Made by a program: the position numbers and the translations under genes. A stretch of 64,000 nucleotides of DNA from contig NZ_BBJF01000003.1 in NCBI RefSeq assembly GCF_000739735.1, forward strand, positions 372,001 to 436,000, read 5' to 3'. Below the pieces are notes generated by a model. The model saw nothing but the letters and a program-made list of their open reading frames with translations, ran no database searches and had not been told where the DNA came from. The number at the start of each line of letters is the position of its first letter. The stretch's first letter is position 1. This DNA comes from Paraburkholderia ginsengisoli NBRC 100965 (GTDB lineage: Bacteria > Pseudomonadota > Gammaproteobacteria > Burkholderiales > Burkholderiaceae). This document shows positions 26,880-36,006 of this stretch, in pieces.

Positions 26880-28292
26880 TCACACCGACCCGACGGGCGG
26901 CGTCACCCGCCCGCCCGGCACGCGCCGCAAGCTCAGCTTATGAAAGCGCAGCGTCATCAACACCGCGACGCTCGCAAGCCCGGCCGCGAGTCCCCACCAC
27001 AAACCGCGCGCGCCCAGGCCGAAATGAAACGCCAGCGTGTAACCGGTCGGAAACCCGATCACCCAGTAGCCGAACGCCGCGGCGATCATCGGCACGCGGG
27101 TGTCCTTCAGGCCGCGCAGGCAGCCGGAACCGACCGTCTGCATGCCATCGACGATCTGGAAAATCGCCGCCACGCCCAACAACGAACTCGCCAGCGCGAC
27201 CGTCGCCGCGTTGGCCGGGTCGTCGAGATGCAGGTAGAGGCCGACGATCCAGTGCGGCGCGGCGATCAGCACGATCCCCGACAGCGTCATGAAGCCGACG
27301 CCGAGCGCCAGCGCGACGAAGCCCGCATGGCGCGCGGCCAGCGGCTGCCCGGCGCCGTCCCAGAAGCCGACCCGGACATTGGCCGCCTGGCCGATCGCGA
27401 GCGGCACCATGAACGCCACCGACGCGACGTTCAGCGCGATCTGATGCGCGGCCAGTTGCGATTCGCCTAGCAGCCCGACCATCAGGCCGGTGGCGAGAAA
27501 GAGCGTCGACTCGACGCCATACGTGATCGCCACCGGCCAGCCGATACCGAACAGTTCGCCCATCAACGGCACGTTCGGCCGCGTCGCGACGACGAAGTGA
27601 CGGAAGCGCGGGCGCAGATGCAGCAGCGCCATCAACACGACCGCGGTCAGCCAGACAGTGATCGACGTCGCGGCCGCGGAGCCGAGAAAGCCGAGCCGCG
27701 GCAATCCCCAGGCGCCGTGGATCAGCCCGTAGTTCAGAAATGCGTTGACGACGACGCTCGCGATCGACACCCACAGCAGACGCCGGGCTGCGCCGATCGC
27801 TGGCAGGAACGAGCGCATCAGGCCGACGCCGATCAGGCTCGCCGGCGCGCCCCAGCGCAGCACCGCCGCGTATTCGCCGACGTTGTGCGCGAGCAGGCCC
27901 GGCTCGCCGAACGCGAGCAGGATCCGCGACGCGAACGACAGCAGGATGAACGCCGGCACTGATAGCAGCACGGACAGCACGAAGCCGGTCCAGTAGATGT
28001 GCGGGACGCGGCTGTCGTCCTGGGCGCCGCGCGCATGCGACACGCTCACGCTGACCGAGGTCAGCACGCCCTGCAACAGCGTGACCACGACGAAGAACAG
28101 GTTGGCGCCGAGCCCACCGGCGGCGAGCGCATCGGGGCCGAGCGAGCCGAGCAGGATCGTGTCGGTGACGCTCATCGCCATCTGCGAGAGCTGCGCGATG
28201 GCGAGCGGCGCGGCGAGCCGGGCGGTATCGGCTGCATGGCGGGACAGGGTCGGCGGCCGGGTGGCCACCCGGGTGAAGCCGGATTGAGTCAT
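26880..28292 (-). CDS. MATE-family multidrug/sodium efflux pump (NorM type)
   Basis: A 470-residue protein with twelve predicted membrane helices in two halves. MATE features include AIAQLSQMAMSVTDTILLGS near the N-terminus, GWPVAITYGVESTLFLATGL at the start of the second half, and AQ-type residues LAAHQIALNVASVAF. It exports cationic compounds using a sodium or proton gradient. The ATG follows directly. There is no adjacent regulator and no clear terminator. Confidence 0.93.
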   Translation of the reverse strand: MTQSGFTRVATRPPTLSRHAADTARLAAPLAIAQLSQMAMSVTDTILLGSLGPDALAAGGLGANLFFVVVTLLQGVLTSVSVSVSHARGAQDDSRVPHIYWTGFVLSVLLSVPAFILLSFASRILLAFGEPGLLAHNVGEYAAVLRWGAPASLIGVGLMRSFLPAIGAARRLLWVSIASVVVNAFLNYGLIHGAWGLPRLGFLGSAAATSITVWLTAVVLMALLHLRPRFRHFVVATRPNVPLMGELFGIGWPVAITYGVESTLFLATGLMVGLLGESQLAAHQIALNVASVAFMVPLAIGQAANVRVGFWDGAGQPLAARHAGFVALALGVGFMTLSGIVLIAAPHWIVGLYLHLDDPANAATVALASSLLGVAAIFQIVDGMQTVGSGCLRGLKDTRVPMIAAAFGYWVIGFPTGYTLAFHFGLGARGLWWGLAAGLASVAVLMTLRFHKLSLRRVPGGRVTPPVGSV

Positions 28293-28601
28293 GAAGCGCC
28301 TGGCGGCGGAAGTGGCGACAGGGACGGTGGACGCGGAAGGCGCGCCGCGCTTGCGTCAGGCGCCGACGGCGGCGCGTTTGGGCGGCAGCCGTTCAGCGGC
28401 GGAAACGAAAGCGCCGCAAGCTCGCGAGCCGCTCGTATCGGCCGGGTTTGTCTGGCGAAACCAACAGCTTATTGCGTCGCTCGGGCGATGTCGATGGAAG
28501 ACGCACGTTTGTGGTGCGCGCGGTGCTGCGAATTTTCGGACTCAGTGGGGCGTCCGCGATCGCTGGGGGGGGGAGCTAAGCGACCGCTTGATGAACTCGC
28601 G
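28293..28601. other. 309-bp intergenic between the S4 gene and the MATE gene
   Basis: No gene is supported. A run of nine G lies at 28565-28573 outside any coding region. No convincing promoter or hairpin is seen. Confidence 0.4.
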
Positions 28602-28823
28602 TCAGTGCGCTTCGTGAACCGCGATCCGCGTGTCGCCGAGCAGGACCACCTGGCCCGCGCGGATTTTGCAGGTTTTACGCGTTTCGACCCGGCCGTCGAC
28701 GGTCACGGCGCCGTCCGCCACCATCATTTTCGCGGAGCCGCCGCTGTCCGCGAGACCCGTTATCTTCAGGAGATTGTGGAGTTCGACGTAGTCGCCGGTG
28801 AGCGTGAAATCGAGGTTGGGCAT
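28602..28823 (-). CDS. Small S4-domain RNA-binding protein (YbcJ-like)
   Basis: A 73-residue protein from the ATG at 28823 (MPNLDFTLTGDYVELHN). It is almost entirely an S4 fold: YVELHNLLKITGLADSGG, then MVADGAVTVDGRVETRKTCK and AGQVVLLGDTRI. Stand-alone S4 proteins of this size bind structured RNA and are linked to ribosome or rRNA function; the target is unknown. A longer form from an upstream TTG is possible, but AAGG spacing fits the ATG better. Confidence 0.85.
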   Translation of the reverse strand: MPNLDFTLTGDYVELHNLLKITGLADSGGSAKMMVADGAVTVDGRVETRKTCKIRAGQVVLLGDTRIAVHEAH

Positions 28824-29133
28824 GGCGTTTGCACCTTCAGGCAAAGGGTTCGCATCATAAAGCAGAAGCTTGCCCTGGATGAAATTTGTGGTGAATGCCG
28901 GCTCGGCGAAAGGAATTGCAAGCAGTTGTTATGCAGTTGTCGGAAAATGAAACGTTCCGTAACACTATTCGTGCATCGCGAATTTCACTCGTAAAGTGCA
29001 TGTCAGTAGCAAAACTTGCTGGATCGTTGAGATGTCCAGTACGAAGAAGACCAGGCGAGGCACGCGGCACACCCGTTTGTGCGCGACGCCGGATAACTCG
29101 CCCGCGTCACAACAACTTTAGAGAGGATTTGTC
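28824..29133. other. 310-bp divergent intergenic before the Lys/Ala-rich gene
   Basis: It is AT-richer than its surroundings, as expected of a promoter region shared by the divergent S4 gene and the secreted-protein gene. I could not identify a specific -35/-10 pair with confidence. Confidence 0.35.
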
Positions 29134-29589
29134 ATGACCAAGATTCATTCACTCCTGATCGGTACCGCCTTCACTGCTTTTGCCGCTACCGCTGCGGTGG
29201 CGCAGACCGCGCAACCGGCCGCGGGTATCAGTGGCCAGGCACAGATCCAGACCCAAGGCGCCGATGTCGCGCCCGCGGCGCCCGCCGCGCAGGGCGTGCA
29301 GCCGGTTACGCCGGCGCCGACCCGTCTGACGGCATCGGGCTCGACCGACCCGCTGGTGCAAAAGCGTGACGCCAACGCGAAGGCGAACGCGGAATATCGC
29401 GCATCGAAGAAGGCGTCGAAGGCTGAGTTGAAGGATCAGCAGAAGGCCGCCAAGGTGCAGTACAAGGAGCAGGTGCGCGACGCGAAGATCAACCAGAAGG
29501 CGGACAAGCAGGCCGCCAACAACGAAATGAAGATGAACATGGAAGGCCAGACCGCCACGCAGGCGGACGGCGCCGACGTCAAGCACTAA
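29134..29589 (+). CDS. Secreted Lys/Ala/Gln-rich protein, unknown function
   Basis: A 151-residue protein with a signal peptide (1-23, AATAAVAQT). The first half of the mature part is Ala/Pro/Gln-rich. The second half (about 78-130) is a charged helical region of Lys, Ala, Asp and Gln (KASKAELKDQQKAAKVQYKE) likely to form a coiled coil. GAGGA precedes the ATG. The next gene codes for a similar but shorter protein, so they are probably a duplicated pair. Such proteins are often auto-named TolA-like because of composition; I see no real TolA domain. Confidence 0.72.
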   Translation: MTKIHSLLIGTAFTAFAATAAVAQTAQPAAGISGQAQIQTQGADVAPAAPAAQGVQPVTPAPTRLTASGSTDPLVQKRDANAKANAEYRASKKASKAELKDQQKAAKVQYKEQVRDAKINQKADKQAANNEMKMNMEGQTATQADGADVKH

Positions 29590-29676
29590 GCCTTAAGCCT
29601 TTCCGAAGCGCGCGGGCGCGGCGACTGGATTCGCCGTCGTGCCGCGCGTTTCGCACCACGTTTGCGGAGGTATCGG

Positions 29677-29940
29677 ATGAAGATCACGAAATCCACGAAG
29701 CACCGCATTTATGCGGCGTTGATCGCGGGATGTCTGTCGTCGGTGGCGTTCGCGCAGGCTAGCGATCCCACCGCTGCGCCGGTCACCCACGCCGACAAGA
29801 AGGCCGTCAAGGAGCAGTCCAAGGCGGACAAGAAGGCGGCCGTCGCGCAAGCCAAGGCCGACAAGAAGAAAACCGACGCTCAGGCCGACGCCGATAAGGC
29901 CAGCGCCGACGCCAATCTGAAGGATGCGAAGAAGCAGTAG
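29677..29940 (+). CDS. Secreted Lys/Asp/Ala-rich protein, unknown function
   Basis: An 87-residue protein with signal peptide (1-27, SSVAFAQ), then a run of short charged repeats around ADKKA (HADKKAVKEQSKADKKAA, then QAKADKKKTDAQ). The mature part should be one helix. The ATG at 29677 follows GGAGG with good spacing. It lies 87 bp after the gene at 29134 and shares its design, and both end at the strong terminator at 30004-30041. Confidence 0.7.
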   Translation: MKITKSTKHRIYAALIAGCLSSVAFAQASDPTAAPVTHADKKAVKEQSKADKKAAVAQAKADKKKTDAQADADKASADANLKDAKKQ

Positions 29941-30003
29941 GTTGTTGTAGCAGCCGGGCTCGGTGAACCTCGCGTTCCGGCGCCGCGTTGCTCAGTGAGA
30001 AAC

Positions 30004-30041
30004 AGCCCGTCGCGCGGTGATGCGCGACGGGCTAATTTTTT
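30004..30041 (+). terminator. Intrinsic terminator after the two Lys/Ala-rich genes
   Basis: AGCCCGTCGCGC (30004-30015) pairs perfectly with GCGCGACGGGCT (30022-30033) across a six-base loop, followed by AATTTTTT. Confidence 0.9.
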
Positions 30042-30204
30042 GTGCTCGTTTTCTTGAGGTCGCCGTGCAAGGTCTGTCTGCAACGCGGCACGACGCAATC
30101 GCGTCGATTTAGGCGGCACCACCGCCCCCGCAGGGTCTCAAGCAAAATCCCGGAACAACATCAAAAAAAGGGTCGCTTGTCGGCAATCGTTGTATGGATA
30201 TACA

Positions 30205-32376
30205 GTGTGCGTCGCCACCCGAATCCATCCAACGTCCGAATCTACCGTGCTCCCCGTCGCCGAATCTCCGCCGCCGTTCGACACCGCCGCCTGGCTCGCG
30301 AAGCTCAACGACGCGCAACGCGAAGCCGTCGAATACGGCGCCGATACGCCCGATGTGCCGCCCGGCGCGCTGCTGGTGATCGCGGGCGCCGGTTCCGGCA
30401 AGACCAACACGCTGGCGCACCGGGTCGCCAATCTGGTGGTGAAGGGCGTCGATCCGCGCCGCATCCTGCTGCTGACTTTTTCGCGTCGCGCCGCGCAGGA
30501 GATGACCCGTCGCGTCACGCGCATCGCTGGCGCGGCGCTCGGCACGCGCGCGGCGCTCGCGCAAGGGCTGACGTGGTCCGGCACGTTCCACAGCGTCGGC
30601 GCGCAGCTGCTGCGCGAGTACGCCGATCTGATCGGCCTCGCGCCCGCTTTCACGATCAACGACCGCGAAGACTCCGCCGACCTGATGAACCTGGTGCGCC
30701 ACGAACTCGGGTTGTCCGCGAAAGAGCGGCGCTTTCCGGCCAAGGGCACCTGCTTCGCGATTTATTCGCGCGTCGTCAACACCGGCGCGTCGCTGGGCCA
30801 TGTGCTGGAGAACGCGTTTCCGTGGTGTCGCGAATGGGAAGCCGACCTGCGCATGCTGTTCGCCGCCTATGTCGACGCGAAACAGAAGCAGAGCGTGCTC
30901 GACTATGACGACCTGCTGCTCTACTGGTCGCACATGGCCGCCGAGCCGGCCATCGCGGCGGACCTGTCGGCGCGCTTCGATCACGTGCTGGTCGACGAAT
31001 ATCAGGACACCAACCGCCTGCAGGCGTCGATCCTGCTCGCGCTGAAGCCGGACGGCCGCGGCCTGACCGTGGTCGGCGACGATGCGCAGTCGATCTACTC
31101 GTTTCGCGGCGCGACCGTGCGCAACATTCTCGATTTCCCCGCGCACTTCGACCCGCCCGCGCGCCAGGTCACGCTGGAACGCAACTACCGGTCGACCGCG
31201 CCGATTCTCGCCGCGTCGAACGCGGTGATCGAACTGGCGAGCGAGCGCTACACGAAGAATCTCTGGACCGACAAGGCGTCGGCCCAGCGTCCGCGGCTCG
31301 TCACGGTCGCCGACGAAGCCGACCAGGCGCGCTACATCGTCGAACAGGTGCTCGAAGCGCGCGAGCAGGGCATGAAGCTGAAGTCGCAGGCGGTCCTGTT
31401 TCGCGCCGCGCACCACAGCGCCGCGCTGGAGATCGAACTGACCCGGCGCAACATTCCGTTCGTCAAATTCGGCGGGCTGAAATTTCTCGATTCGGTGCAT
31501 GTGAAGGACGTACTCGCGGTGCTGCGCTGGGCAGAAAATCCGCGCGACCGCGTCGCCGGCTTTCGCGTCGTGCAATTGCTGCCGGGCGTCGGGCCGGCCA
31601 CGGCGGCGAAGGTGCTCGACGAGATCGTCGTGCGCGCGGGCGACGGCAATCCAGTCGACACCGCCGCCAGTGCGCTGGCCGCATTCGCCGCGCCCGCTCG
31701 CGCGCAGGAGGACTGGCATCCGTTCGTCAAGCTGATGTCGAGCGTGTACGGACGGCAGACGCCGTGGCCCGCCGAATTCGAAATGGTGCGCCGCTGGTAC
31801 GAGCCGCATCTCGAACGCAATCACGAGGACGCCGCAATCCGTCACGCGGACGTGCTGCAGATGGAAAGCATCGCGGGCACGTATGCGTCGCGCGAGCGTT
31901 TTCTAACCGAGCTGACGCTCGATCCGCCCGACGCCACCAGCGACGAATCCGGCGTGCCGCTGATCGACGAGGACTACCTGATCCTGTCGACGATCCATTC
32001 GGCGAAAGGGCAGGAGTGGCGCAACGTGTTCGTGCTGAACGGCGTCGACGGCTGCATTCCGTCCGATCTCGGCACGGGCAGCGAAGAGGAAATCGACGAG
32101 GAGCGGCGTCTGCTGTACGTGGCGATGACGCGTGCAAAGGAGGACCTGCATATCGTCGTGCCGCAGCGTTTCTACGTGCACAACCAGACGCATATGGGCG
32201 ACCGTCACGTGTGGGCGTCGCGCACGCGCTTCATCCCCGCGCATCTGATGCCGTTGTTCGACGCTTATGCGTGGCCGCGCGTACCGGTGCCGAGTGCGCC
32301 GACTGCGACGGGGCTCGCCGCGGCCGCGCGGGCGAAGATCGAGATCGGGGCGAAGCTCAGGAAGATGTGGGATTAA
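30205..32376 (+). CDS. UvrD/Rep-family ATP-dependent DNA helicase
   Basis: About 723 residues of a superfamily 1A helicase. Motifs in order: Q-type NDAQREAVEYG, Walker A AGAGSGKTNTLAHRV, motif II VDEYQDTN, motif III GDDAQSIYSFRGA, motif IV LERNYRST, motif V ILSTIHSAKGQEW, and motif VI LLYVAMTRAKEDL. It lacks the full length of RecB or UvrD-plus-exonuclease fusions. The exact role in repair or replication restart cannot be decided from sequence. The GTG at 30205 has GGA upstream; an alternative GTG at 30247 or TTG at 30190 would alter only the variable N-terminus. Confidence 0.9.
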   Translation: MCVATRIHPTSESTVLPVAESPPPFDTAAWLAKLNDAQREAVEYGADTPDVPPGALLVIAGAGSGKTNTLAHRVANLVVKGVDPRRILLLTFSRRAAQEMTRRVTRIAGAALGTRAALAQGLTWSGTFHSVGAQLLREYADLIGLAPAFTINDREDSADLMNLVRHELGLSAKERRFPAKGTCFAIYSRVVNTGASLGHVLENAFPWCREWEADLRMLFAAYVDAKQKQSVLDYDDLLLYWSHMAAEPAIAADLSARFDHVLVDEYQDTNRLQASILLALKPDGRGLTVVGDDAQSIYSFRGATVRNILDFPAHFDPPARQVTLERNYRSTAPILAASNAVIELASERYTKNLWTDKASAQRPRLVTVADEADQARYIVEQVLEAREQGMKLKSQAVLFRAAHHSAALEIELTRRNIPFVKFGGLKFLDSVHVKDVLAVLRWAENPRDRVAGFRVVQLLPGVGPATAAKVLDEIVVRAGDGNPVDTAASALAAFAAPARAQEDWHPFVKLMSSVYGRQTPWPAEFEMVRRWYEPHLERNHEDAAIRHADVLQMESIAGTYASRERFLTELTLDPPDATSDESGVPLIDEDYLILSTIHSAKGQEWRNVFVLNGVDGCIPSDLGTGSEEEIDEERRLLYVAMTRAKEDLHIVVPQRFYVHNQTHMGDRHVWASRTRFIPAHLMPLFDAYAWPRVPVPSAPTATGLAAAARAKIEIGAKLRKMWD

Positions 32377-32617
32377 GGCGGGGGCTTTTGCCGGCTTGTG
32401 TGACTCAATTCGATGCGGGCCGCCGTGGGCGCTCAACGGTGCGAAGCGTGCGCGATGCGCGCGGTGTTGAGCGCAACCGCGTGATCAGTTCGGCCAGTTC
32501 GCCATGATGGCGGTTTAGCGATTCCTTGAACCGCCAGCGGTTGAATGACCAGAGGGCCGCCGTTGCCGCCGTTTTGTCGCCTTGTGCCGCCCCCGGCCGC
32601 TTGCGTATCCGCTGCGT

Positions 32618-33385
32618 CTACCGCGACTGCCGTTGCTGCTGTTGCGGCGCCGGCCGCGGCGGCACGAAGAAATTGCGCAGCCAGGCCGCCAGCCGTGAAA
32701 ACACGTCGTACGGCTCGTCGACGAAAATCTCCGGCTTTAGCAGACGCAGGTATTCCATGATCTGCTGCGCTTCCTGCTTCTGGAACGAGCCGTGCGAAAT
32801 CCCCAGACGCAGCAAGCCGCGCAATTCGCCGAGCTTCTCGCGTGCCGTGCTGCCCACGTTCGTTTCGCACGCCACCTTGGCCTCGTAGACCCGCTGACGT
32901 AAAGACTCCACCAACCGCCAGGCAGGCGTCTGCATCACTTCCTCGAGCGCCTGGATGTCCTGCGCTGCGCTCTTGATTTGCGCCGCGAGCGGATCGATCA
33001 GCGTCGCGTCGCCTTCCGCTTCCTTGACGATCGCCGCCGCCCAGTCGCGGCATTGCTTCGCCAGTTCCTCGGGCGTCCATTCCGAGCGCGCCGCGAAGCC
33101 GAAACCGAATTCGCCCGCCTGCCGCATCAGAATCGCGACGACGTCCGGAAACTCCTTGTCCAGCGTGCGCTTGGCCCACGCGTACTGGCCGCCCTGCAAC
33201 ATCCGTTGGACCGCGTGCTCGGTCAGCGGCACCATGTTGTCGAGCAGCTTGGCGCGCAAAAAGTCCTCGAACGACGGCGTCGCGAACTGCGGATCGAGCT
33301 TCAGCGAAACGCGCAGAAAAGCGTCGAAATCCTTGCGCAGCGACGCAATGGTCTCGTCCTTGAGCTTGAGGGTGATTTGACCCAT
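32618..33385 (-). CDS. Conserved protein of unknown function, 255 residues
   Basis: A soluble, helical protein starting MGQITLKLKDETIASLRKDF, with no signal peptide and no membrane segment. The start and the region around LDPQFATPSFEDFLRAKLLD look well conserved in composition. The last 25 residues are Pro/Gln/Arg-rich (PPRPAPQQQQRQSR). GGGAT lies before the ATG. No family is recognised. It is convergent with the helicase gene with 241 bp between and has no clear operon partner. Confidence 0.7.
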   Translation of the reverse strand: MGQITLKLKDETIASLRKDFDAFLRVSLKLDPQFATPSFEDFLRAKLLDNMVPLTEHAVQRMLQGGQYAWAKRTLDKEFPDVVAILMRQAGEFGFGFAARSEWTPEELAKQCRDWAAAIVKEAEGDATLIDPLAAQIKSAAQDIQALEEVMQTPAWRLVESLRQRVYEAKVACETNVGSTAREKLGELRGLLRLGISHGSFQKQEAQQIMEYLRLLKPEIFVDEPYDVFSRLAAWLRNFFVPPRPAPQQQQRQSR

Positions 33386-33596
33386 GTTTATCCCGTTTGG
33401 TCCTGCCGCACGGCGTGGTCGCATCGTCCGGCCGTACGCGGTTCGGGACGACGCGACGCCGGATGCCGACGCGGTTGATTCCTGCCTGTTGCCGCGTAAC
33501 CAGCGGGACGAATCCCGATGAGCGGACCTCGACTACATATCGGCGGATTGGGCGAAAACTTGAGGGCGCGGGCGGTGGCCGCCGCTTCAGGGGGAT

Positions 33597-33639
33597 GCGT
33601 CGTCCGGCTGGCGCGCGCGTGGCGCGGACCGGACGACGC
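33597..33639 (-). other. Long hairpin downstream of azlD
   Basis: GCGTCGTCCGG (33597-33607) and CCGGACGACGC (33629-33639) are perfect 11-bp arms around a 21-base GC-rich centre. There is no T tract. It may act as a 3' mRNA end or a Rho-assisted terminator for azlCD. Confidence 0.4.
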
Positions 33640-33666
33640 CGGTGTAGCGATGAAGGCGGCTTGCAG

Positions 33667-33990
33667 TTATTTCAGGACCACGCATTGCCAGAGGAAAAAC
33701 ACCGTCAGGCCGACCGCGATGGTCAGCAGCGGCCGCCGCGTCAACGCGCTGACGACGACAGCAGCCAGCGCGCCGACCAGTTGCGGATTGCGCCAGGTCA
33801 GCTCGGCGCCGGCGCCGTGCGGCGAAACCGCCATTGGCATAATGATCGCCGTCAGCACCGTCACCGGCACGAAGCCGAGCGCGGTGCGCACGAGTGGCGA
33901 GAACACCAGCCGGTCGCCGAGCACGAAGACGGCGGCACGAATCACCCACGTGATGACCGCCATGCCGAGGATCAGAGCGACGTAATTCAT
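33667..33990 (-). CDS. azlD: AzlD-family membrane protein (branched-chain amino acid export)
   Basis: A 107-residue protein with four hydrophobic segments, typical of AzlD, the small partner of AzlC. Motifs include VIRAAVFVLGDRLVFSPLVRT, then GFVPVTVLTAIIMPMA. AzlCD pairs export branched-chain amino acids or analogues. Its ATG overlaps the azlC stop as ATGA, so the two subunits are made together. Confidence 0.9.
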   Translation of the reverse strand: MNYVALILGMAVITWVIRAAVFVLGDRLVFSPLVRTALGFVPVTVLTAIIMPMAVSPHGAGAELTWRNPQLVGALAAVVVSALTRRPLLTIAVGLTVFFLWQCVVLK

Positions 33991-34820
33991 TGCGATGCCT
34001 CCGCGGTTTGGCGTGCGCCGCGTGCGCTGCGGCTGTCTTCCGGGTATTGCGTGCCTTGGTTGTCTTGTGTGCTTTGCTTGCGTTGCGTGCCGCGCGAGTT
34101 GGTCCGCGACGTCGACAGCAGGACGCCGACCGCGACGCCCGCGAACACCGCGCCGAGCAGGCCGAGCTTGTACGGCCAGGCTTGCCAGAAGAAGGCCAGC
34201 GTGCCCGCGGTGGCGGCGGCCGCGATGTAGCGCAACGCAACGAGTTGCGGCACGACGATCGCGATGAAGGTGGCGACCATCGCGAAGTCGAGGCCGAGCG
34301 ATTGCAGGCCAGGGAAGGCCGCGCCGAACAAGAGGCCGGCGACGGTCCAGAGCTGCCAGTTCAGATACATCGCCAGACCCGCGCCGAAGAAATAGTGCGG
34401 GCCGACCGTGCCGGGTTCGCGATGCCGGTAATGCTCCCACGCGACCGCGAAGACTTCGTCGGTGAGCAGCGCGCCGAGCACGCAGCGCCAGCGCGTCGAC
34501 AGGTGCGCGACGTGCGGCGCGAGCGTCGCGCTGTACAACACATGACGCAGATTGACGACGAGCGTGGTCGCCAGGATCACGGCGAAACTCGCGTGGCCGG
34601 CAATCAGACCGAGCGCGATGAACTGCGCGGAGCCCGCGAACACGACGAGCGACATCAACTGGCCGTGCCACAGATGCAGTGGACCGGATGCGACGAGGGT
34701 GCCGAAAATGACGCCGAACGGCGCCGCGCCGACCATCATCGGGATGATGTCGCGCGCGCCCGCGGTGAATTCTTTGAAATGGCCGGTGCGACTGGGCTGG
34801 CCTGGGGTGGAATGGGTCAA
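33987..34820 (-). CDS. azlC: AzlC-family branched-chain amino acid exporter, large subunit
   Basis: A 277-residue multi-spanning protein with the AzlC signature GARDIIPMMVGAAPFGVIFG near the N-terminus and SLVVFAGSAQFIALGLI following. The start is TTG, supported by a perfect AAGGAGG six bases upstream and by the absence of a nearby ATG. The C-terminus is a Thr/Gln/Arg-rich cytoplasmic tail. It lies downstream of an AraC-type regulator in the same orientation and overlaps azlD. Confidence 0.9.
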   Translation of the reverse strand: MTHSTPGQPSRTGHFKEFTAGARDIIPMMVGAAPFGVIFGTLVASGPLHLWHGQLMSLVVFAGSAQFIALGLIAGHASFAVILATTLVVNLRHVLYSATLAPHVAHLSTRWRCVLGALLTDEVFAVAWEHYRHREPGTVGPHYFFGAGLAMYLNWQLWTVAGLLFGAAFPGLQSLGLDFAMVATFIAIVVPQLVALRYIAAAATAGTLAFFWQAWPYKLGLLGAVFAGVAVGVLLSTSRTNSRGTQRKQSTQDNQGTQYPEDSRSARGARQTAEASQ

Positions 34821-35048
34821 TCTTGCCTCCTTGGTGCGCGAAGGATAGCTGGAAGTCGGGGGTGGGGGCTTGTACGTTCTTGCGGCGGGGGAGTGGCGCC
34901 AGGTGCAGAGGTGGGGAGGGGGGGCGAGGCGGAAAGCGAAGAGGCGGAGAGCGGAGAGGCAGAAAACCGAGGTCGACGGAACAGAACGGCCAAAGCCAGC
35001 GAAGCACTCCTCAAAGTACCAGCGGATGCATCGCGCTTGCCCTTCGCC

Positions 35049-35879
35049 TCAAACCCCCTGCCACCGCCCCGGCGGCACCCCGAACATGCGCCGGAAATGC
35101 CGCGTGAAATGACTTTGATCGGTGAACCCGCTGGCCGCGGCGACATCCGTCACTGACACGCCCGCGCGCAACGGCGCGAGCGAGCGCTGCAAACGCATCT
35201 GGTTGCGCCACGCGTGAGGCGGCAAGCCGGTCGCCTGGGTGAACAGGCGCGCCGCGTGAAACGGCGATAACCCCGCCGCCCGCGCAACCTCGGCGAGCGT
35301 CACGGGCTCGACGAAATCGCCGCTCAGACGTTCCTGCATGATCGCGACGCGAGCGTCGTCGGCGGCAAGCTGGGACGGCGCCGGTTGCGTCTGCGAGTAG
35401 CGGACCAGCAGCGTCGACAACGCGTCGAGCATTGCGGCCTCGGCGGCGAGCACGTCGTCGCCCGCTTCGAGCAGACGATGCGCGCGCGCGAGCCGCATCG
35501 CCAGATCGGGATCGCGGATCACGCCGGGCGCAAACCACGGCAGCGCCTGCGGCTTGCCGCTGAGTTCATTGGCGAGATCGTGGATGAAATCCACCGGCGC
35601 ATACACCACGCGATACCGCCAGCCCGCCTCGACCGCTTTCGAACCCGTGTGCAGCTCGCCCGGATTGATGATCGGTACGCTGCCGGCTTCAGCGACATAA
35701 TCCGCTCCACGATACCGATAACCCTCCGCGCCCGCGACGATCACCGGAATCGTGTACGCATCGTGCCAATGCGGCGTGAACTCGTGATCGTGATATTCGG
35801 CCGTGAGCAGGTCCGCGCCGGGCAGGAGCGGCGTGCGCCAGTAGCGGGCGGAATCTCGAAAACGATGGGCGGCAGTCAT
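35049..35879 (-). CDS. AraC-family transcriptional regulator next to azlCD
   Basis: A 276-residue regulator. The N-terminal cupin-like sensor (about 20-110) has His-rich strands EYHDHEFTPHWHDAYTIPV and NPGELHTG. The C-terminal pair of helix-turn-helix motifs (about 180-275) includes LAEVARAAGLSPFHAARLF and AAASGFTDQSHFTRHFRRMFG. AraC genes beside azlCD usually control the exporter in response to an amino acid; that link here is by position only. The 228 bp between it and azlC include a purine-rich stretch (about 34890-34980). Confidence 0.9.
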   Translation of the reverse strand: MTAAHRFRDSARYWRTPLLPGADLLTAEYHDHEFTPHWHDAYTIPVIVAGAEGYRYRGADYVAEAGSVPIINPGELHTGSKAVEAGWRYRVVYAPVDFIHDLANELSGKPQALPWFAPGVIRDPDLAMRLARAHRLLEAGDDVLAAEAAMLDALSTLLVRYSQTQPAPSQLAADDARVAIMQERLSGDFVEPVTLAEVARAAGLSPFHAARLFTQATGLPPHAWRNQMRLQRSLAPLRAGVSVTDVAAASGFTDQSHFTRHFRRMFGVPPGRWQGV

Positions 35880-36006
35880 GGTGAAAAGTCCGGCGGGACC
35901 GGTCAGTGTAGCGCGTCGCGAGCGCTCACGACACCGGCCTTGCGTTGCTGGTCCTGCGTGTTCGAGCGGTCGGCCGAACTGCGTCGTCTGACGCTCGACG
36001 TCGCGC

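Noticed and set aside
28565..28573. Run of nine G, a possible phase-variation tract
   Set aside because: It is outside any gene and not between clear promoter boxes, so slippage would have no evident effect.
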